The notes: generated by a model not told the origin, from the letters alone. 51,395 nt of DNA from JAZKSG01 sp036626215 (GCA_036626215.1 JAZKSG010000006.1:1-51395), one strand, 5' to 3'. Counted from the stretch's first letter, positions 34,360-42,840 are shown. Numbers and translations are program-made.

Positions 34360-34776
34360 ATGGAGGATATAAACAGGATTATTATCCCTGTTGATAGATC
34401 AGAGATATCTAAAGATGCGGTTAAAAAAGGGTTTTTCCTTGCTAAAGCAATAAATGTTGAAGCTAGGATTATAACTGTAAACGACACCCACCAATTCATG
34501 TCTTCAGTGGTTATTGAAGAAAGATTGAAAAAAGAAGCCATGTCTTATCTAGATGAATTCAAAGAGATGGGTGATGAATACGGAGTTAAACTTGATACAG
34601 AACTGCTAACAGGGAACCCTGCCGACGAAATCGTGAATTACGCTAAAAAAGGCGATTTAATCATTATGGCTCATCATGAAAGAGGGAAAGGGATCGATAA
34701 AGTCATGGAGAAAAGTGTCTCCAAAAAGGTAGTGGAAGAATCTCCTTGTTCAGTTTTAGTAGTCAAAAAAAGCTAA
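34360..34776 (+). CDS. Universal stress protein UspA family
   Basis: A single 138-residue Usp domain, starting with RIIIPVDRSEISKDAV and ending PCSVLVVKK. The ATP-binding glycine motif is eroded: where the family has GxHG...LGS(V/T)S this has AHHERGKG...MEKSVS, so nucleotide binding is uncertain and it may be a non-ATP type. AAGGAG lies 8 nt before the ATG, after a TATA-rich leader. It ends in a bidirectional terminator. Confidence 0.85.
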   Translation: MEDINRIIIPVDRSEISKDAVKKGFFLAKAINVEARIITVNDTHQFMSSVVIEERLKKEAMSYLDEFKEMGDEYGVKLDTELLTGNPADEIVNYAKKGDLIIMAHHERGKGIDKVMEKSVSKKVVEESPCSVLVVKKS

Positions 34777-34791
34777 AAAAAATCTTTTTTT
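34775..34791. terminator. Bidirectional A8-TC-T7 terminator
   Basis: Begins inside the UspA stop codon (34774-34776) and ends inside the stop (34790-34792) of a small minus-strand frame. This repeats the arrangement at 26566-26581. Confidence 0.6.
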
Positions 34792-34924
34792 AAACAAATA
34801 TTTGTATTATAAGCCAAGCTGTTAGTAGAGATAGTTGTATGGAAATAAAAATAAGTTGCATTTTGGGGTGGTCTGCTATATACTCCACCTGATGATATAT
34901 TTCTTGCCCTATGTCTTTACTCAT
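34790..34924 (-). CDS. 44-residue single-span membrane protein
   Basis: A short frame starts MSKDIGQEIYHQVEYIADH and ends in one hydrophobic helix (LIFISIQLSLLTAWLIIQIF), giving a soluble N-terminus and a C-terminal anchor. Support that it is real: amphipathic, non-repetitive sequence, and a stop codon lying exactly in a shared terminator as at 26566. There is no strong Shine-Dalgarno (AGCT before ATG), so it could be leaderless. Function unknown. Confidence 0.5.
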   Translation of the reverse strand: MSKDIGQEIYHQVEYIADHPKMQLIFISIQLSLLTAWLIIQIFV

Positions 34925-35070
34925 AGCTAAAAAAAAATTTGTTTGAGTGATATTATAAAAAATGTTGTTGTAAAAACGTTAAAAATGGATAAACAACAGT
35001 TATATTGTTTTTAATGAAGAATATTAAAAGATAAACAAAAAAAAAGAGAGAGATAGAGGATTGAGGATTT

Positions 35071-36963
35071 TTATTTCTCTTTATCTTTTTTATCTTCGTC
35101 TTTTACTTCGTAGTCGGCATTTATAGTTTCATCTCCGCCTTTGCCGCCTTTAGGATGCCCTGTCCAGCTTTCTCCTTGGTTTTGTTTTTGTTGTTGTGCT
35201 CCAGCTGCAGCTTGCTGTTGTTGCTGTTGAGCTTGTTGGTAGATTTTAGTTGAGCATTCTGATAGTGTTTTTTGTAGTTTCTCAGTTTTTTCTTTGATTT
35301 CATCGGTGTCCTCTCCAGACAAAGCCTGCCGGAGTTCATTTAGTCCATCCTCTATTTTCTTTTTGTCTTCATCAGATAGTTTGTCATCTAAATCATCAAG
35401 TGTTTTTTTGGCAGTGTGGACCATAGCATCTCCATTATTTCTTATCTCAACTTTTTCTTTTCTCTTTTTATCTTCTTCTTTATGTTTTTCCGCTTCTTTT
35501 TTCATCTGTTCGATTTCATCATCAGATAGTTTTGTTGAACCAGTTATACGTATAGACTGCTCTTTACCAGTTCCTTTATCTTTAGCAGATACATTTAATA
35601 TTCCATCTGCGTCAATATCAAACGTTACCTCAATCTGTGGTACTCCTTTTGGAGCGGGAGGTATTCCATCTAGATGGAATCGACCGAGGCTTTTGTTATC
35701 TGCAGCCATAGGACGCTCTCCTTGGAGAACATGTATGTCTACGGTGGTCTGGTTGTCTGCCGCTGTTGAAAATATTTTACTTTTTTTAGTTGGAACAGTA
35801 GTATTTCTTGGTATGATCTCTGTCGCTACACCCCCCTGTGTTTCAACGCTAAGAGTCAACGGTGTCACATCGAGAAGTACTATATCTTTGTCTACATCTC
35901 CAGACATTACTCCTCCTTGTAAAGCAGCTCCTAACGCCACACATTCCATAGGATCTACATCACGTTTAGGTTTTTTACCAAATATTTCCTCAACTTTTTG
36001 TTTAACCAATGGGATACGTGTCGATCCGCCTACTAAAACAATATGATCTATATCTTTTGGTTTAAGTTTAGCATCTTCTAAAGCCTGTTTACATGGTTTC
36101 TCTGTTTTATCCAAAATCGGTGTGATTAGTTCTTCAAACTTCGCTCGAGTCACTTTCCTCTCAAGATGTTTAGGTTCATTATCTATAACGGTTATATACG
36201 GCAGATTAATAGTAGTCTGTTTTTTAGAAGAAAGTTCTTTTTTGGCTTCTTCAGCTGCATCCAACAGACGCTGAAGTGTCTTCCGATCCTCTCTAAGATC
36301 TACATCATGTTCCTCTTCAAAGTTTTCAGCTATGTAATCAACTAAAGCCTGATCCATATCGGATCCACCTAGCTGAGTGTCACCGTTTGTACTAAGAACT
36401 TCAAAAACGCCTTCGCCTACCTCCATTAGAGTTATATCAAATGTTCCACCACCGAAATCATATACAGCGATTTTATGATCTCCCTCTTTGTCAAGACCAT
36501 ATGCTAATGAAGCAGCAGTTGGCTCATTGATGATACGTTTAACTTTCAAACCAGCTATTTCACCAGCATCTTTTGTAGACTGACGTTGATCATCGTCGAA
36601 ATATGCTGGAACAGTTATAACAGCCTCAGTGACTTCATCACCTAAAAACTCTTCAGCATCTTCTTTGATTTTCTGCAAAATAAACGCACTAATCTGCTCA
36701 GGTGTGTATTCTTTACCACGTAGCTTCACTTTTTCACTAGTCCCCATTTTACGTTTTATCCTATGTACCGTGCCCTCAGGGTTAGTAACCGCCTGTCTCT
36801 TAGCGGGTTCACCGACTAACTTCTCACCGTCTTCAGTAAAAGCCACTATAGATGGAAAATATGGTTGTCCCTCAGCGCTTTTGATGATGGTTGGACTACC
36901 AGCTTCCATAACAGCTACTTCAGAGTTAGTAGTTCCTAAATCAATACCTATAATCTTTCCCAT
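35071..36963 (-). CDS. dnaK: Hsp70 chaperone DnaK
   Basis: Bacterial-type Hsp70 of 630 residues. The nucleotide-binding domain starts GKIIGIDLGTTNSEVAVME and includes AVITVPAYFDDDQRQSTKDA, INEPTAASLAYGLD, VYDFGGGTFDITL and VLVGGSTRIP. The linker is DVTPLTLSVET. The substrate domain has GERPMAADNKSLGRFHLDGI and a helical lid ending in a Gln-rich tail and an acidic last stretch (DEDKKDKEK). GAGGTG precedes the ATG. It follows grpE by 14 nt in one operon. dnaJ is not in the window. Confidence 0.97.
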   Translation of the reverse strand: MGKIIGIDLGTTNSEVAVMEAGSPTIIKSAEGQPYFPSIVAFTEDGEKLVGEPAKRQAVTNPEGTVHRIKRKMGTSEKVKLRGKEYTPEQISAFILQKIKEDAEEFLGDEVTEAVITVPAYFDDDQRQSTKDAGEIAGLKVKRIINEPTAASLAYGLDKEGDHKIAVYDFGGGTFDITLMEVGEGVFEVLSTNGDTQLGGSDMDQALVDYIAENFEEEHDVDLREDRKTLQRLLDAAEEAKKELSSKKQTTINLPYITVIDNEPKHLERKVTRAKFEELITPILDKTEKPCKQALEDAKLKPKDIDHIVLVGGSTRIPLVKQKVEEIFGKKPKRDVDPMECVALGAALQGGVMSGDVDKDIVLLDVTPLTLSVETQGGVATEIIPRNTTVPTKKSKIFSTAADNQTTVDIHVLQGERPMAADNKSLGRFHLDGIPPAPKGVPQIEVTFDIDADGILNVSAKDKGTGKEQSIRITGSTKLSDDEIEQMKKEAEKHKEEDKKRKEKVEIRNNGDAMVHTAKKTLDDLDDKLSDEDKKKIEDGLNELRQALSGEDTDEIKEKTEKLQKTLSECSTKIYQQAQQQQQQAAAGAQQQKQNQGESWTGHPKGGKGGDETINADYEVKDEDKKDKEK

Positions 36964-36977
36964 AAATTTTTTTCACC

Positions 36978-37544
36978 TCAATTATTTTCTTTTTTATCCT
37001 TATCTTTATCTACATTTTTAGCTACAACAACATGAGAAGGTCTACATGGTTCATCATCAATTTTGAAACCTTTCTTTACCTCCTCCATTATTATTCCATC
37101 CTCACAGTCTTCTTTTTCGACTGTAGCAACTGCGTTGTGAAGATTATGATCAAATTTTTTTCCTACGCAGTCGATACATTCTACGCTTTCTTTTTCGAAA
37201 AAATCGTTAATATTATTTAATATATGTTTTAAACCTTCTTTTGGGTTTTTGTCTTCATATGCTTTTTTAAGCAGTTCATGTAGATCTATTATTTCTGCTA
37301 TATATTTTTGTTTGACTTCTTTTTCTTTAGCTTTTAAGTCTTTTTTCATTCTTTTCTGGTAGTTTTGGAGGTCGGCGTAGCTTCTCAAAAGTTTGTCATC
37401 TTTTTCTTTAACTTCTTCTTTTAGTTTATCGATTTCATCTTGTAAACTATTGATTTTATTTTCTAAACTACCTATTTTTTCTTTGAATGATTCATCTTTG
37501 TTTTTTTTATCCTTGTCTTTTTGTTCTTTTTCTTCAGCTGTCAT
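36978..37544 (-). CDS. grpE: DnaK nucleotide exchange factor GrpE
   Basis: A 188-residue co-chaperone. The N-terminal half is a long charged coiled coil (KIGSLENKINSLQDEIDKLK), the dimerising region of GrpE. It continues into the signature DLQNYQKRMKKDL, ELLKKAYEDKNP and GLKHILNNINDFFEK. The beta-wing end contains FDHNLHNAVATVE and GFKIDDEPCRPSHVVVAKN. The beta-wing Met/Glu motif is slightly altered. First gene of the grpE-dnaK operon. Confidence 0.93.
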   Translation of the reverse strand: MTAEEKEQKDKDKKNKDESFKEKIGSLENKINSLQDEIDKLKEEVKEKDDKLLRSYADLQNYQKRMKKDLKAKEKEVKQKYIAEIIDLHELLKKAYEDKNPKEGLKHILNNINDFFEKESVECIDCVGKKFDHNLHNAVATVEKEDCEDGIIMEEVKKGFKIDDEPCRPSHVVVAKNVDKDKDKKENN

Positions 37545-37681
37545 GGTTCTATTGATTTCACCACATATCTCGTTTTCATTTAATTCGATTTTTGTTTAAA
37601 AAAGATAAATAGAAAGAATAGAAAGAAGGGAAAGAGGGTTTTCTGTTGAAGACCCTTAATGTCTTAGGGATGAAACCGGTT

Positions 37682-39343
37682 TTACATCATCCCTGGTGGC
37701 ATTCCACCGCCGCCCATGGCTCCTGGTGGCATTCCACCGCCGGCGGGTCCTCCTTCGTCGCCTCCGCCTCCTTTAGAGGCGATGACGTCGTCGATTCGGA
37801 GTATCATCGTTGCGGCTTCAGCACTAGCTTCGAGTTCTTGCCGACTGACACGTAAGGGTTCAATGATGTTACTTTTCATCATGTCGTTTATTTTACCGTT
37901 TTGGACGTCGACACCAGCATATTTTTTGCCTTTGTCGTGCTGATTTCTGATTTCTAGCATCATGTCTATTGGGTCTAGTCCTGCATTTTCAGATAGTGTT
38001 TTTGGTATGACTTCTACCGCGTCAGCAAAGGCGTTTATAGCCATTTGTTCACGGCCACCTACACTTGGAGCGTATTCACGTAGGGCTTTAGATATAGCTA
38101 TTGCTGCTGCTCCTCCGCCGGGTGTCATTTTTCCGTCTTCAAGTGCTACTCTGACTACGGATAATGCATCATGTACTGCTCTTTCGAGTTCGTCTACTAC
38201 GTGTTCTGTTGTAGCTCTAAGTAGTATTGATACTGCTTTTGGGTTTTTGCAGTCGGTTATGGAAGTCATTTCTTCGTCGCCGATTTTTCTTTCTTCGACT
38301 GTGCCTGCGTTACCGAGGTCTTTCTTGGTTAGTCCATCAAGACTTCCAACTATTTTTGCACCGGTTGCTTTAGCGAGCTTATCCATATCGCTTTTCTTAG
38401 CACGTCTTACTGCATAAATGCCTTCTTTAGCGAGGAAATGCTGTGCGAGGTCGTCTATGCCTTTCTGGCATACCAAGACGTTTGCACCGCTTTTCTTGAC
38501 TTTTTCCACCATTTTCTTCATCATTCCTTCTTCCTCGTCGAGGAATGCTTGAAGCTGGGTTGGATCATTTATCTGTATTTTGGCGTCGGTTTCTGTTTTC
38601 TTAACTTCTAATGGAGCGTTAATCAAAGCGATTTTTGCATCTTTGATATTTTTTGGCATGTTGTCATGTACTCTTTCTTTGTCTAGAATGATTCCTTTGA
38701 TTACTTCGGTGTTTTGTATTCCGCCGCCTTCTTTCTTCTGTATTTGAACGTTATCAAGATCTACGATTGTTCTTTTACCAGATTTTTCTGCGACACTGGT
38801 TACAGCATCTACGACGATTTCAGCGAGAAGTTCTTTTTCTCCACTTACACTTTTACTAGCCATAGATGTTTTTGCGATATTTTTCAAAGATTCTGTATCA
38901 TCAGCTGCAACATCCATTGAAAGGTCATCTAGGACTTCTGATGCTTTTTTAGATGCAAGTTTGAATCCACCTGTTATAACAGTTGGGTGTATGTTTTGAT
39001 CCAATAGTTCTTTTGCATATTTTAGAAGTTCTCCGGTGAGTACTACTGCACTGGTTGTTCCGTCTCCGCATTCTTCATCTTGGCTTTTTGCTACTTCTAC
39101 AATCATTTTTGCAGAAGGATGCTCTACATCTATTTCTTTTAGTATGGTTGCACCATCGTTTGTGACTATTACGTCACCCATTGAGTCCACAAGCATTTTA
39201 TCCATGCCTTTTGGACCTAGGGTTGATCGCACTGCGTCTGATATGGCTCGTGCCGCCATTATATTGTTTTCTTGTGCTCCTTTGCCTTTTTCTCTTTTAG
39301 TTCCTTCTTTTAATACTATTACGGGTTGTTGTCCACTCATCAT
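37682..39343 (-). CDS. thsA: Thermosome subunit (group II chaperonin)
   Basis: ATP-driven folding chamber subunit of 553 residues. The ends of the fold are clear: VRSTLGPKGMDKMLVDSMGD and the NDGATIL and DGTTSAVVL loops in the equatorial domain, the apical protrusion region and GGGAAAIAISKAL near the C-terminal equatorial part. The tail is the usual flexible GGM-rich one (GGGMPPGAMGGGGMPP). GGAGGAGG stands before ATG-ATG. A hairpin at 39361-39378 adjoins that ribosome site, and a TATA-like TTTATATAG sits about 65 bp upstream. Convergent with nothing; grpE follows 137 nt away on the same strand. Confidence 0.96.
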   Translation of the reverse strand: MMSGQQPVIVLKEGTKREKGKGAQENNIMAARAISDAVRSTLGPKGMDKMLVDSMGDVIVTNDGATILKEIDVEHPSAKMIVEVAKSQDEECGDGTTSAVVLTGELLKYAKELLDQNIHPTVITGGFKLASKKASEVLDDLSMDVAADDTESLKNIAKTSMASKSVSGEKELLAEIVVDAVTSVAEKSGKRTIVDLDNVQIQKKEGGGIQNTEVIKGIILDKERVHDNMPKNIKDAKIALINAPLEVKKTETDAKIQINDPTQLQAFLDEEEGMMKKMVEKVKKSGANVLVCQKGIDDLAQHFLAKEGIYAVRRAKKSDMDKLAKATGAKIVGSLDGLTKKDLGNAGTVEERKIGDEEMTSITDCKNPKAVSILLRATTEHVVDELERAVHDALSVVRVALEDGKMTPGGGAAAIAISKALREYAPSVGGREQMAINAFADAVEVIPKTLSENAGLDPIDMMLEIRNQHDKGKKYAGVDVQNGKINDMMKSNIIEPLRVSRQELEASAEAATMILRIDDVIASKGGGGDEGGPAGGGMPPGAMGGGGMPPGMM

Positions 39344-39360
39344 ATTATTTTTGCCTCCTC

Positions 39361-39378
39361 CTTAACTTTTAGGTTAAG
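39361..39378 (-). promoter_or_regulatory. Hairpin abutting the thermosome ribosome-binding site
   Basis: On the minus strand CTTAAC-CTAAAA-GTTAAG ends directly at GGAGGAGG. It lies in the predicted leader of the chaperonin mRNA and could act as a thermometer-like or protein-binding element (inference). Confidence 0.45.
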
Positions 39379-39548
39379 AATCAAAATCGCTATAATAACA
39401 CTTCTATATAAATGTTATGGTTTTTGGTTCTGTGTAAAAGAGAGTTGGGAATAATACGTTGGGAAATTTAAGTTGTTTTTGAAATAATGATATTTAATTA
39501 ATACTTATTTTTAGTATTTTTTGTGTAAAGATTATCTAAAGCCTTATA

Positions 39549-39567
39549 TATGTAACATTGTTACATA
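39549..39567. promoter_or_regulatory. Operator palindrome upstream of the padR gene
   Basis: TATGTAAC-ATT-GTTACATA, 8-bp arms around three bases, between a TATA-like CCTTATATA and the ATG at 39573. The outer ATGT...ACAT matches the general style of PadR-family operators, so autoregulation is likely. Confidence 0.75.
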
Positions 39568-39572
39568 GTTAT

Positions 39573-39956
39573 ATGGGTCAAAGTGATAAATGTCTGTTTC
39601 ATGGACATGATAAATATCCAGAAAAAAGCTGGTTAAAATTTTTAATTTTAAGAGTAATCGTTGAAACACCAACCTATGGTTATAACATCATTCAAAAAAT
39701 TGAAGAAATGAGTTATGGAAGGCATAAAATCAAATCTGGTACAATGTACACGACTCTTAGACGTATGGAAAAAGAAAATCTTGTGAAATCGAGTTGGAAA
39801 AAAAATACATCAGGGCCAGATCGTAGAGAATATAAAGCAACAAAACAAGGTAGAAACTATTTGAAACATTACCTTGAAATGATTATTGAGAGAAAAAAAA
39901 TTATTGATGGGATGGTCAGATTTTACGAACAAGAATTTGGAAGTAAAAAACGATAG
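39573..39956 (+). CDS. PadR-family transcriptional regulator
   Basis: A 127-residue winged-helix regulator. LKFLILRVIVETPTYGYNII is the PadR helix 2-3 signature and IKSGTMYTTLRRMEKENLV the recognition part. The wing is KNTSGPDRREYKATKQGR, with a dimerising C-terminal helix (YLKHYLEMIIERKKIID). The N-terminal MGQSDKCLFHGHD is Cys/His-rich and could sense metal or redox state. ATG at 39573 is chosen over TTG at 39558, which lies inside the operator. It heads the cupin-permease-ferredoxin operon; the next gene follows 11 nt later. Confidence 0.9.
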   Translation: MGQSDKCLFHGHDKYPEKSWLKFLILRVIVETPTYGYNIIQKIEEMSYGRHKIKSGTMYTTLRRMEKENLVKSSWKKNTSGPDRREYKATKQGRNYLKHYLEMIIERKKIIDGMVRFYEQEFGSKKR

Positions 39957-39967
39957 GGGTGAGAATT

Positions 39968-40255
39968 ATGGAAATATTCGATTTAAGTAAGATGAAAGAA
40001 AAACAAGCAATATATGAAGAGAAAGAATTCAAGATAAGACATATATTTCTTACAGAAGGGAAAAAGATACCGCCTTGTGAGATGTCAACCTATGTGATAT
40101 TTGTTATATTGCATGGAGAAGCCCAAGTCACAGTCGATGATGAATCAGTTACTTTGTCAAAGGGAAAATGTCTTATCACGGAACCTGCAACTCTTTCTAT
40201 GAAAACAGAAAAAGGCGTTAAGATACTTGGAATACAGATATCAAAAGGTGAATAA
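39968..40255 (+). CDS. Small cupin-like protein (cupin 1 of the island)
   Basis: A 95-residue single-domain cupin beta barrel. The centre reads TYVIFVILHGEAQVTVDD, then LSKGKCLITEPATLSM and a C-terminal strand. It lacks the usual paired histidines on strand 3, so metal binding may be lost or rely on Cys/Glu. The ATG at 39968 follows GGGGTGAG by a few nt. Second gene of the PadR operon, and its TAA abuts the ATG of the permease gene. Confidence 0.65.
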   Translation: MEIFDLSKMKEKQAIYEEKEFKIRHIFLTEGKKIPPCEMSTYVIFVILHGEAQVTVDDESVTLSKGKCLITEPATLSMKTEKGVKILGIQISKGE

Positions 40256-40738
40256 ATGAACACCACAGCAATTTTAATCAACCTATTAGCCCTGGTGTTT
40301 TTTATCTATGCGCTGTATAAAGATCGGGGAAAAGCGGTACAATCTTTGAAAAGAGCAGCTTTCTCCCTCTTTAAGATATTACCTACTGTTCTTATCATAA
40401 TTATTATCATCGGGCTGATGTTAGGATTCATACCTCCTTCGGAGATATCAAGATTTATAGGTGAGCAATCAGGATTCGGTGGTGTATTGCTGGTAGGTGT
40501 TATTGGTGCATTTATGCATATTCCTGCTTTGCTTTCTTTTCCATTAGCCGCATCCATGCTTGAAACAGGTGCCTCTATCACAGCTGTTGCAGCATTTATC
40601 ACGACACTTACCATGATTGGGATGATAACGTTACCATTGGAAATTAAGATCCTTGGTAAAAAAATGGCGTTATTAAGAAATGGTTTTAGTTTTGTTGTGG
40701 CTCTCTTAATAGCATTTCTTATAGGGATGATCTTATGA
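40256..40738 (+). CDS. Half-size permease A (DUF318/ArsP_1-like)
   Basis: A 160-residue membrane protein with about four to five helices. It matches one half of the two-repeat permease family PF03773: GFIPPSEISRFIGEQSGFGG, then FMHIPALLSFPLAASMLETG and TMIGMITLPLEIKILG. The typical family protein is about 300 residues with two such repeats, so here each half is encoded separately. The 4-nt overlap with the next gene (ATGA) implies coupled translation and a heterodimer. Substrate unknown; relatives move organoarsenicals. Confidence 0.8.
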   Translation: MNTTAILINLLALVFFIYALYKDRGKAVQSLKRAAFSLFKILPTVLIIIIIIGLMLGFIPPSEISRFIGEQSGFGGVLLVGVIGAFMHIPALLSFPLAASMLETGASITAVAAFITTLTMIGMITLPLEIKILGKKMALLRNGFSFVVALLIAFLIGMIL

Positions 40739-41301
40739 AACAGAAAGATAAAAAGGAAAAACAGAAAAAGAAAACACTGCGAGACTGGATTTTCTTTGCA
40801 ATAACTGTAGTTATTCTGCTTATTATTCTTTTTGTTTTTCCTGAAAAAACAGATCCTGTGACATCTACTGCTTGGGAATATTTCCTTGAGATGATTATTA
40901 TTCTTCCAGCTGTGATGATTATTATGGGTATTTTTTCTGTTTTTATATCAGATGAAACCGTTGTAAAGTATTTAGGAAAAGCCTCAGGGATCAAAGGTAT
41001 AGGAATATCTCTTTTTCTTGGTGCATTACCCACCGGTCCTCTTTATGTTGCGTTTCCTATGGCTGCAACATTAATTAAAAAAGGAGCAAGGATTTCAAAT
41101 ATTATCGTTTTTCTTTCAGCATGGGCATGTATTAAACTACCCCAAGAACTTGTAGAATTACAATTTCTTGGACTGGATTTTATGTTTTCACGATTAGTTT
41201 TAACCATTATTTTTGTAACAATTATGGGTTTTATTATTGAAAAAATAATTGAATCAAGCAACTCGGATAAGAGTGTAAATGCGCGTAAGGAGATGAATTA
41301 A
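40735..41301 (+). CDS. Half-size permease B (DUF318/ArsP_1-like)
   Basis: A 188-residue partner of the preceding half. A Lys-rich N-terminus (MKQKDKKEKQKKK) is followed by helices and the repeat signature: FISDETVVKYLGKASGIKGI, LPTGPLYVAFPMAATLIKKG, then IVFLSAWACIKLPQELVEL. The signatures LSFPLAAS in half A and YVAFPMAAT in half B line up, supporting tandem origin. It has a cysteine in the helix after the signature (AWACIKLP). It ends at the ATG of the membrane Fe-S gene. Confidence 0.8.
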   Translation: MKQKDKKEKQKKKTLRDWIFFAITVVILLIILFVFPEKTDPVTSTAWEYFLEMIIILPAVMIIMGIFSVFISDETVVKYLGKASGIKGIGISLFLGALPTGPLYVAFPMAATLIKKGARISNIIVFLSAWACIKLPQELVELQFLGLDFMFSRLVLTIIFVTIMGFIIEKIIESSNSDKSVNARKEMN

Positions 41302-42102
41302 ATGATTCTTGAAAATGTACCAAAAATAGTTGGAGTAATATATGCAATTGCTGGCTTGTTTATCTTAGCATACTTGTTTTATAAGGATAGATTTAACAAA
41401 AAAATCGGATATGTGTTTTTACTCATTTCAACAGCGTTGGGTTTTTTGATTTTTGCACCAATGTATCCAGTTCAACTGCAACTTATTCTGTTGGGTGATA
41501 CTATCGGACTTGGTGCATCGATTGCAATGGCAGGTGTTGGAATAATCTTATTTGTGATTTTTACTCTGATATTTGGTCGATTGTTCTGCGGATACCTTTG
41601 TCCAATTGGAGCTATTCAGGAATTATTCTATTTGATTCCGACACCTAAAAAAATAATAAAATGGAAAAAAGAGTTGATTGTCTTTCGGATTCTTTTCTTT
41701 ATCGGACTTTCTATAGTCGCCTTGTTTTTTTCGGTGAATCTTCTCTCCTATTTTGGAATTTCTTCATTTTTCAATCTTAACCTTAGTTCATTGTTTGTTA
41801 TTGTATTCATTGGTATTTTGATAGGTTCAATGTTTGTCTATCGTGTTTTTTGCAGGTTTTTCTGTCCGTATGCAGTTTTTCTTTCACTTGCTTCACGGTT
41901 TTCCTTTTTTAAATTCAGGAGAAATGAAAATTGTATTGAGTGTAAAAAATGTGAATATGCGTGTCCTACAGATGAAGCTAAAGCAGATGATTTGAAACAG
42001 GAATGTTATCTCTGCTACCGATGCAAGGATGTCTGTCCAGTGGATGCCATTGACTATACAAAGAATAAAAAAAATAAGGTGAGAACACATGAAAATAACT
42101 GA
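41302..42102 (+). CDS. Membrane-bound NapH-type 4Fe-4S protein
   Basis: A 266-residue polytopic protein with about five helices. Cys motifs near the membrane are CGYLCP and CRFFCPY, the NapH/NosR/RdxA style. A soluble tail has two 4Fe-4S ferredoxin motifs: CIECKKCEYACP and CYLCYRCKDVCP. The protein could pass electrons from quinone or ferredoxin across or along the membrane. It is translationally linked to the permease halves and overlaps the next cupin gene by 14 nt, so it probably works with them. Confidence 0.87.
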   Translation: MILENVPKIVGVIYAIAGLFILAYLFYKDRFNKKIGYVFLLISTALGFLIFAPMYPVQLQLILLGDTIGLGASIAMAGVGIILFVIFTLIFGRLFCGYLCPIGAIQELFYLIPTPKKIIKWKKELIVFRILFFIGLSIVALFFSVNLLSYFGISSFFNLNLSSLFVIVFIGILIGSMFVYRVFCRFFCPYAVFLSLASRFSFFKFRRNENCIECKKCEYACPTDEAKADDLKQECYLCYRCKDVCPVDAIDYTKNKKNKVRTHENN

Positions 42103-42427
42103 AGTAAATAATGTAGAAGTATCTGAAAACCCTCATCAGGTTGATGCACGAAAAATATATGACAGGAAAGATGCACAAGCAGTTCATATCATGTTGAACC
42201 CTGATGAATCATTGAAACGACATATCACTCCTGTTGATGTGTTTTTTTATGTCCTTGAGGGAACTGGTGTTGTTGAAATTGGAGAAGAAAAAGAAGAGGT
42301 AACAAAAGATACGTTGATTGAAAGCCCAGCGGGTATTGTTCATTGTTGGTATAATAAAAGTGATCAAATTCTTAGAGTACTGGTGGTTAAAACACCACGG
42401 CCAACCAAGCAAACAAGAATACTTTAA
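42089..42427 (+). CDS. Cupin-domain protein (cupin 2 of the island)
   Basis: A 112-residue cupin with the standard first motif LKRHITPVDVFFYVLEGTG (His and a possible metal ligand) and second motif IESPAGIVHCWYN (His plus an unusual adjacent Cys). A basic end reads RPTKQTRIL. It is the last gene of the PadR operon. Cupins of this kind often bind a metal and either sense or process small molecules. It differs clearly from cupin 1 and cupin 3, so the three are not recent copies. Confidence 0.8.
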   Translation: MKITEVNNVEVSENPHQVDARKIYDRKDAQAVHIMLNPDESLKRHITPVDVFFYVLEGTGVVEIGEEKEEVTKDTLIESPAGIVHCWYNKSDQILRVLVVKTPRPTKQTRIL

Positions 42428-42454
42428 CAAAGAATGTTTGATAAAAGTATGTAG

Positions 42455-42826
42455 TTACGATTGAAGAGGGCAGGTTTTACAATTAGATGATTCACAAAGT
42501 TCGTTTGAATCCTTCCATTTTAACGCCCACGTTTTTATCGCTTGGATGACTTTGATGAAATCCAGTCCCATATCTGTAAGTTGATAATAGGTTTTTACCG
42601 GAAACTCACTGGCATCAATGGTTTTTTTGATTAGTTTTTGCTGTTCTAATTCTTTTAATCGTGCAGATAATACTTTTGGCGTGATTTCTTCCATATTGTT
42701 TTTTATATCTGAATACCGTTTGGTGTCTTCACCTTTGTACAATTCCAAAAGGATGAGTAAGGTCCATTTTTTTGAAATAAAATCCACTGTTTTATAAACG
42801 GTGCAGTCGTGATGCATAGTATCCAT
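42455..42826 (-). CDS. HxlR-family regulator with cysteine cluster
   Basis: A 123-residue winged-helix regulator: FISKKWTLLILLELYKG and RYSDIKNNMEEITPKVLSARL are the HxlR signature, and YYQLTDMGLDFI is the wing. The N-terminal HHDCTVYK holds the redox-type Cys8, and the C-terminus ends in CESSNCKTCPLQS, a C-X4-C-X2-C cluster. The four cysteines suggest a thiol or metal/Fe-S sensor. It diverges from hcp over a TATA box with palindromes, so it probably controls hcp. Confidence 0.9.
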   Translation of the reverse strand: MDTMHHDCTVYKTVDFISKKWTLLILLELYKGEDTKRYSDIKNNMEEITPKVLSARLKELEQQKLIKKTIDASEFPVKTYYQLTDMGLDFIKVIQAIKTWALKWKDSNELCESSNCKTCPLQS

Positions 42827-42840
42827 TTAGAAACTATCAA

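Noticed and set aside
35294..36046. A 250-codon plus-strand frame opposite dnaK
   Set aside because: It is antisense to highly conserved dnaK codons, Ser-rich and without a domain or ribosome site; a shadow frame.
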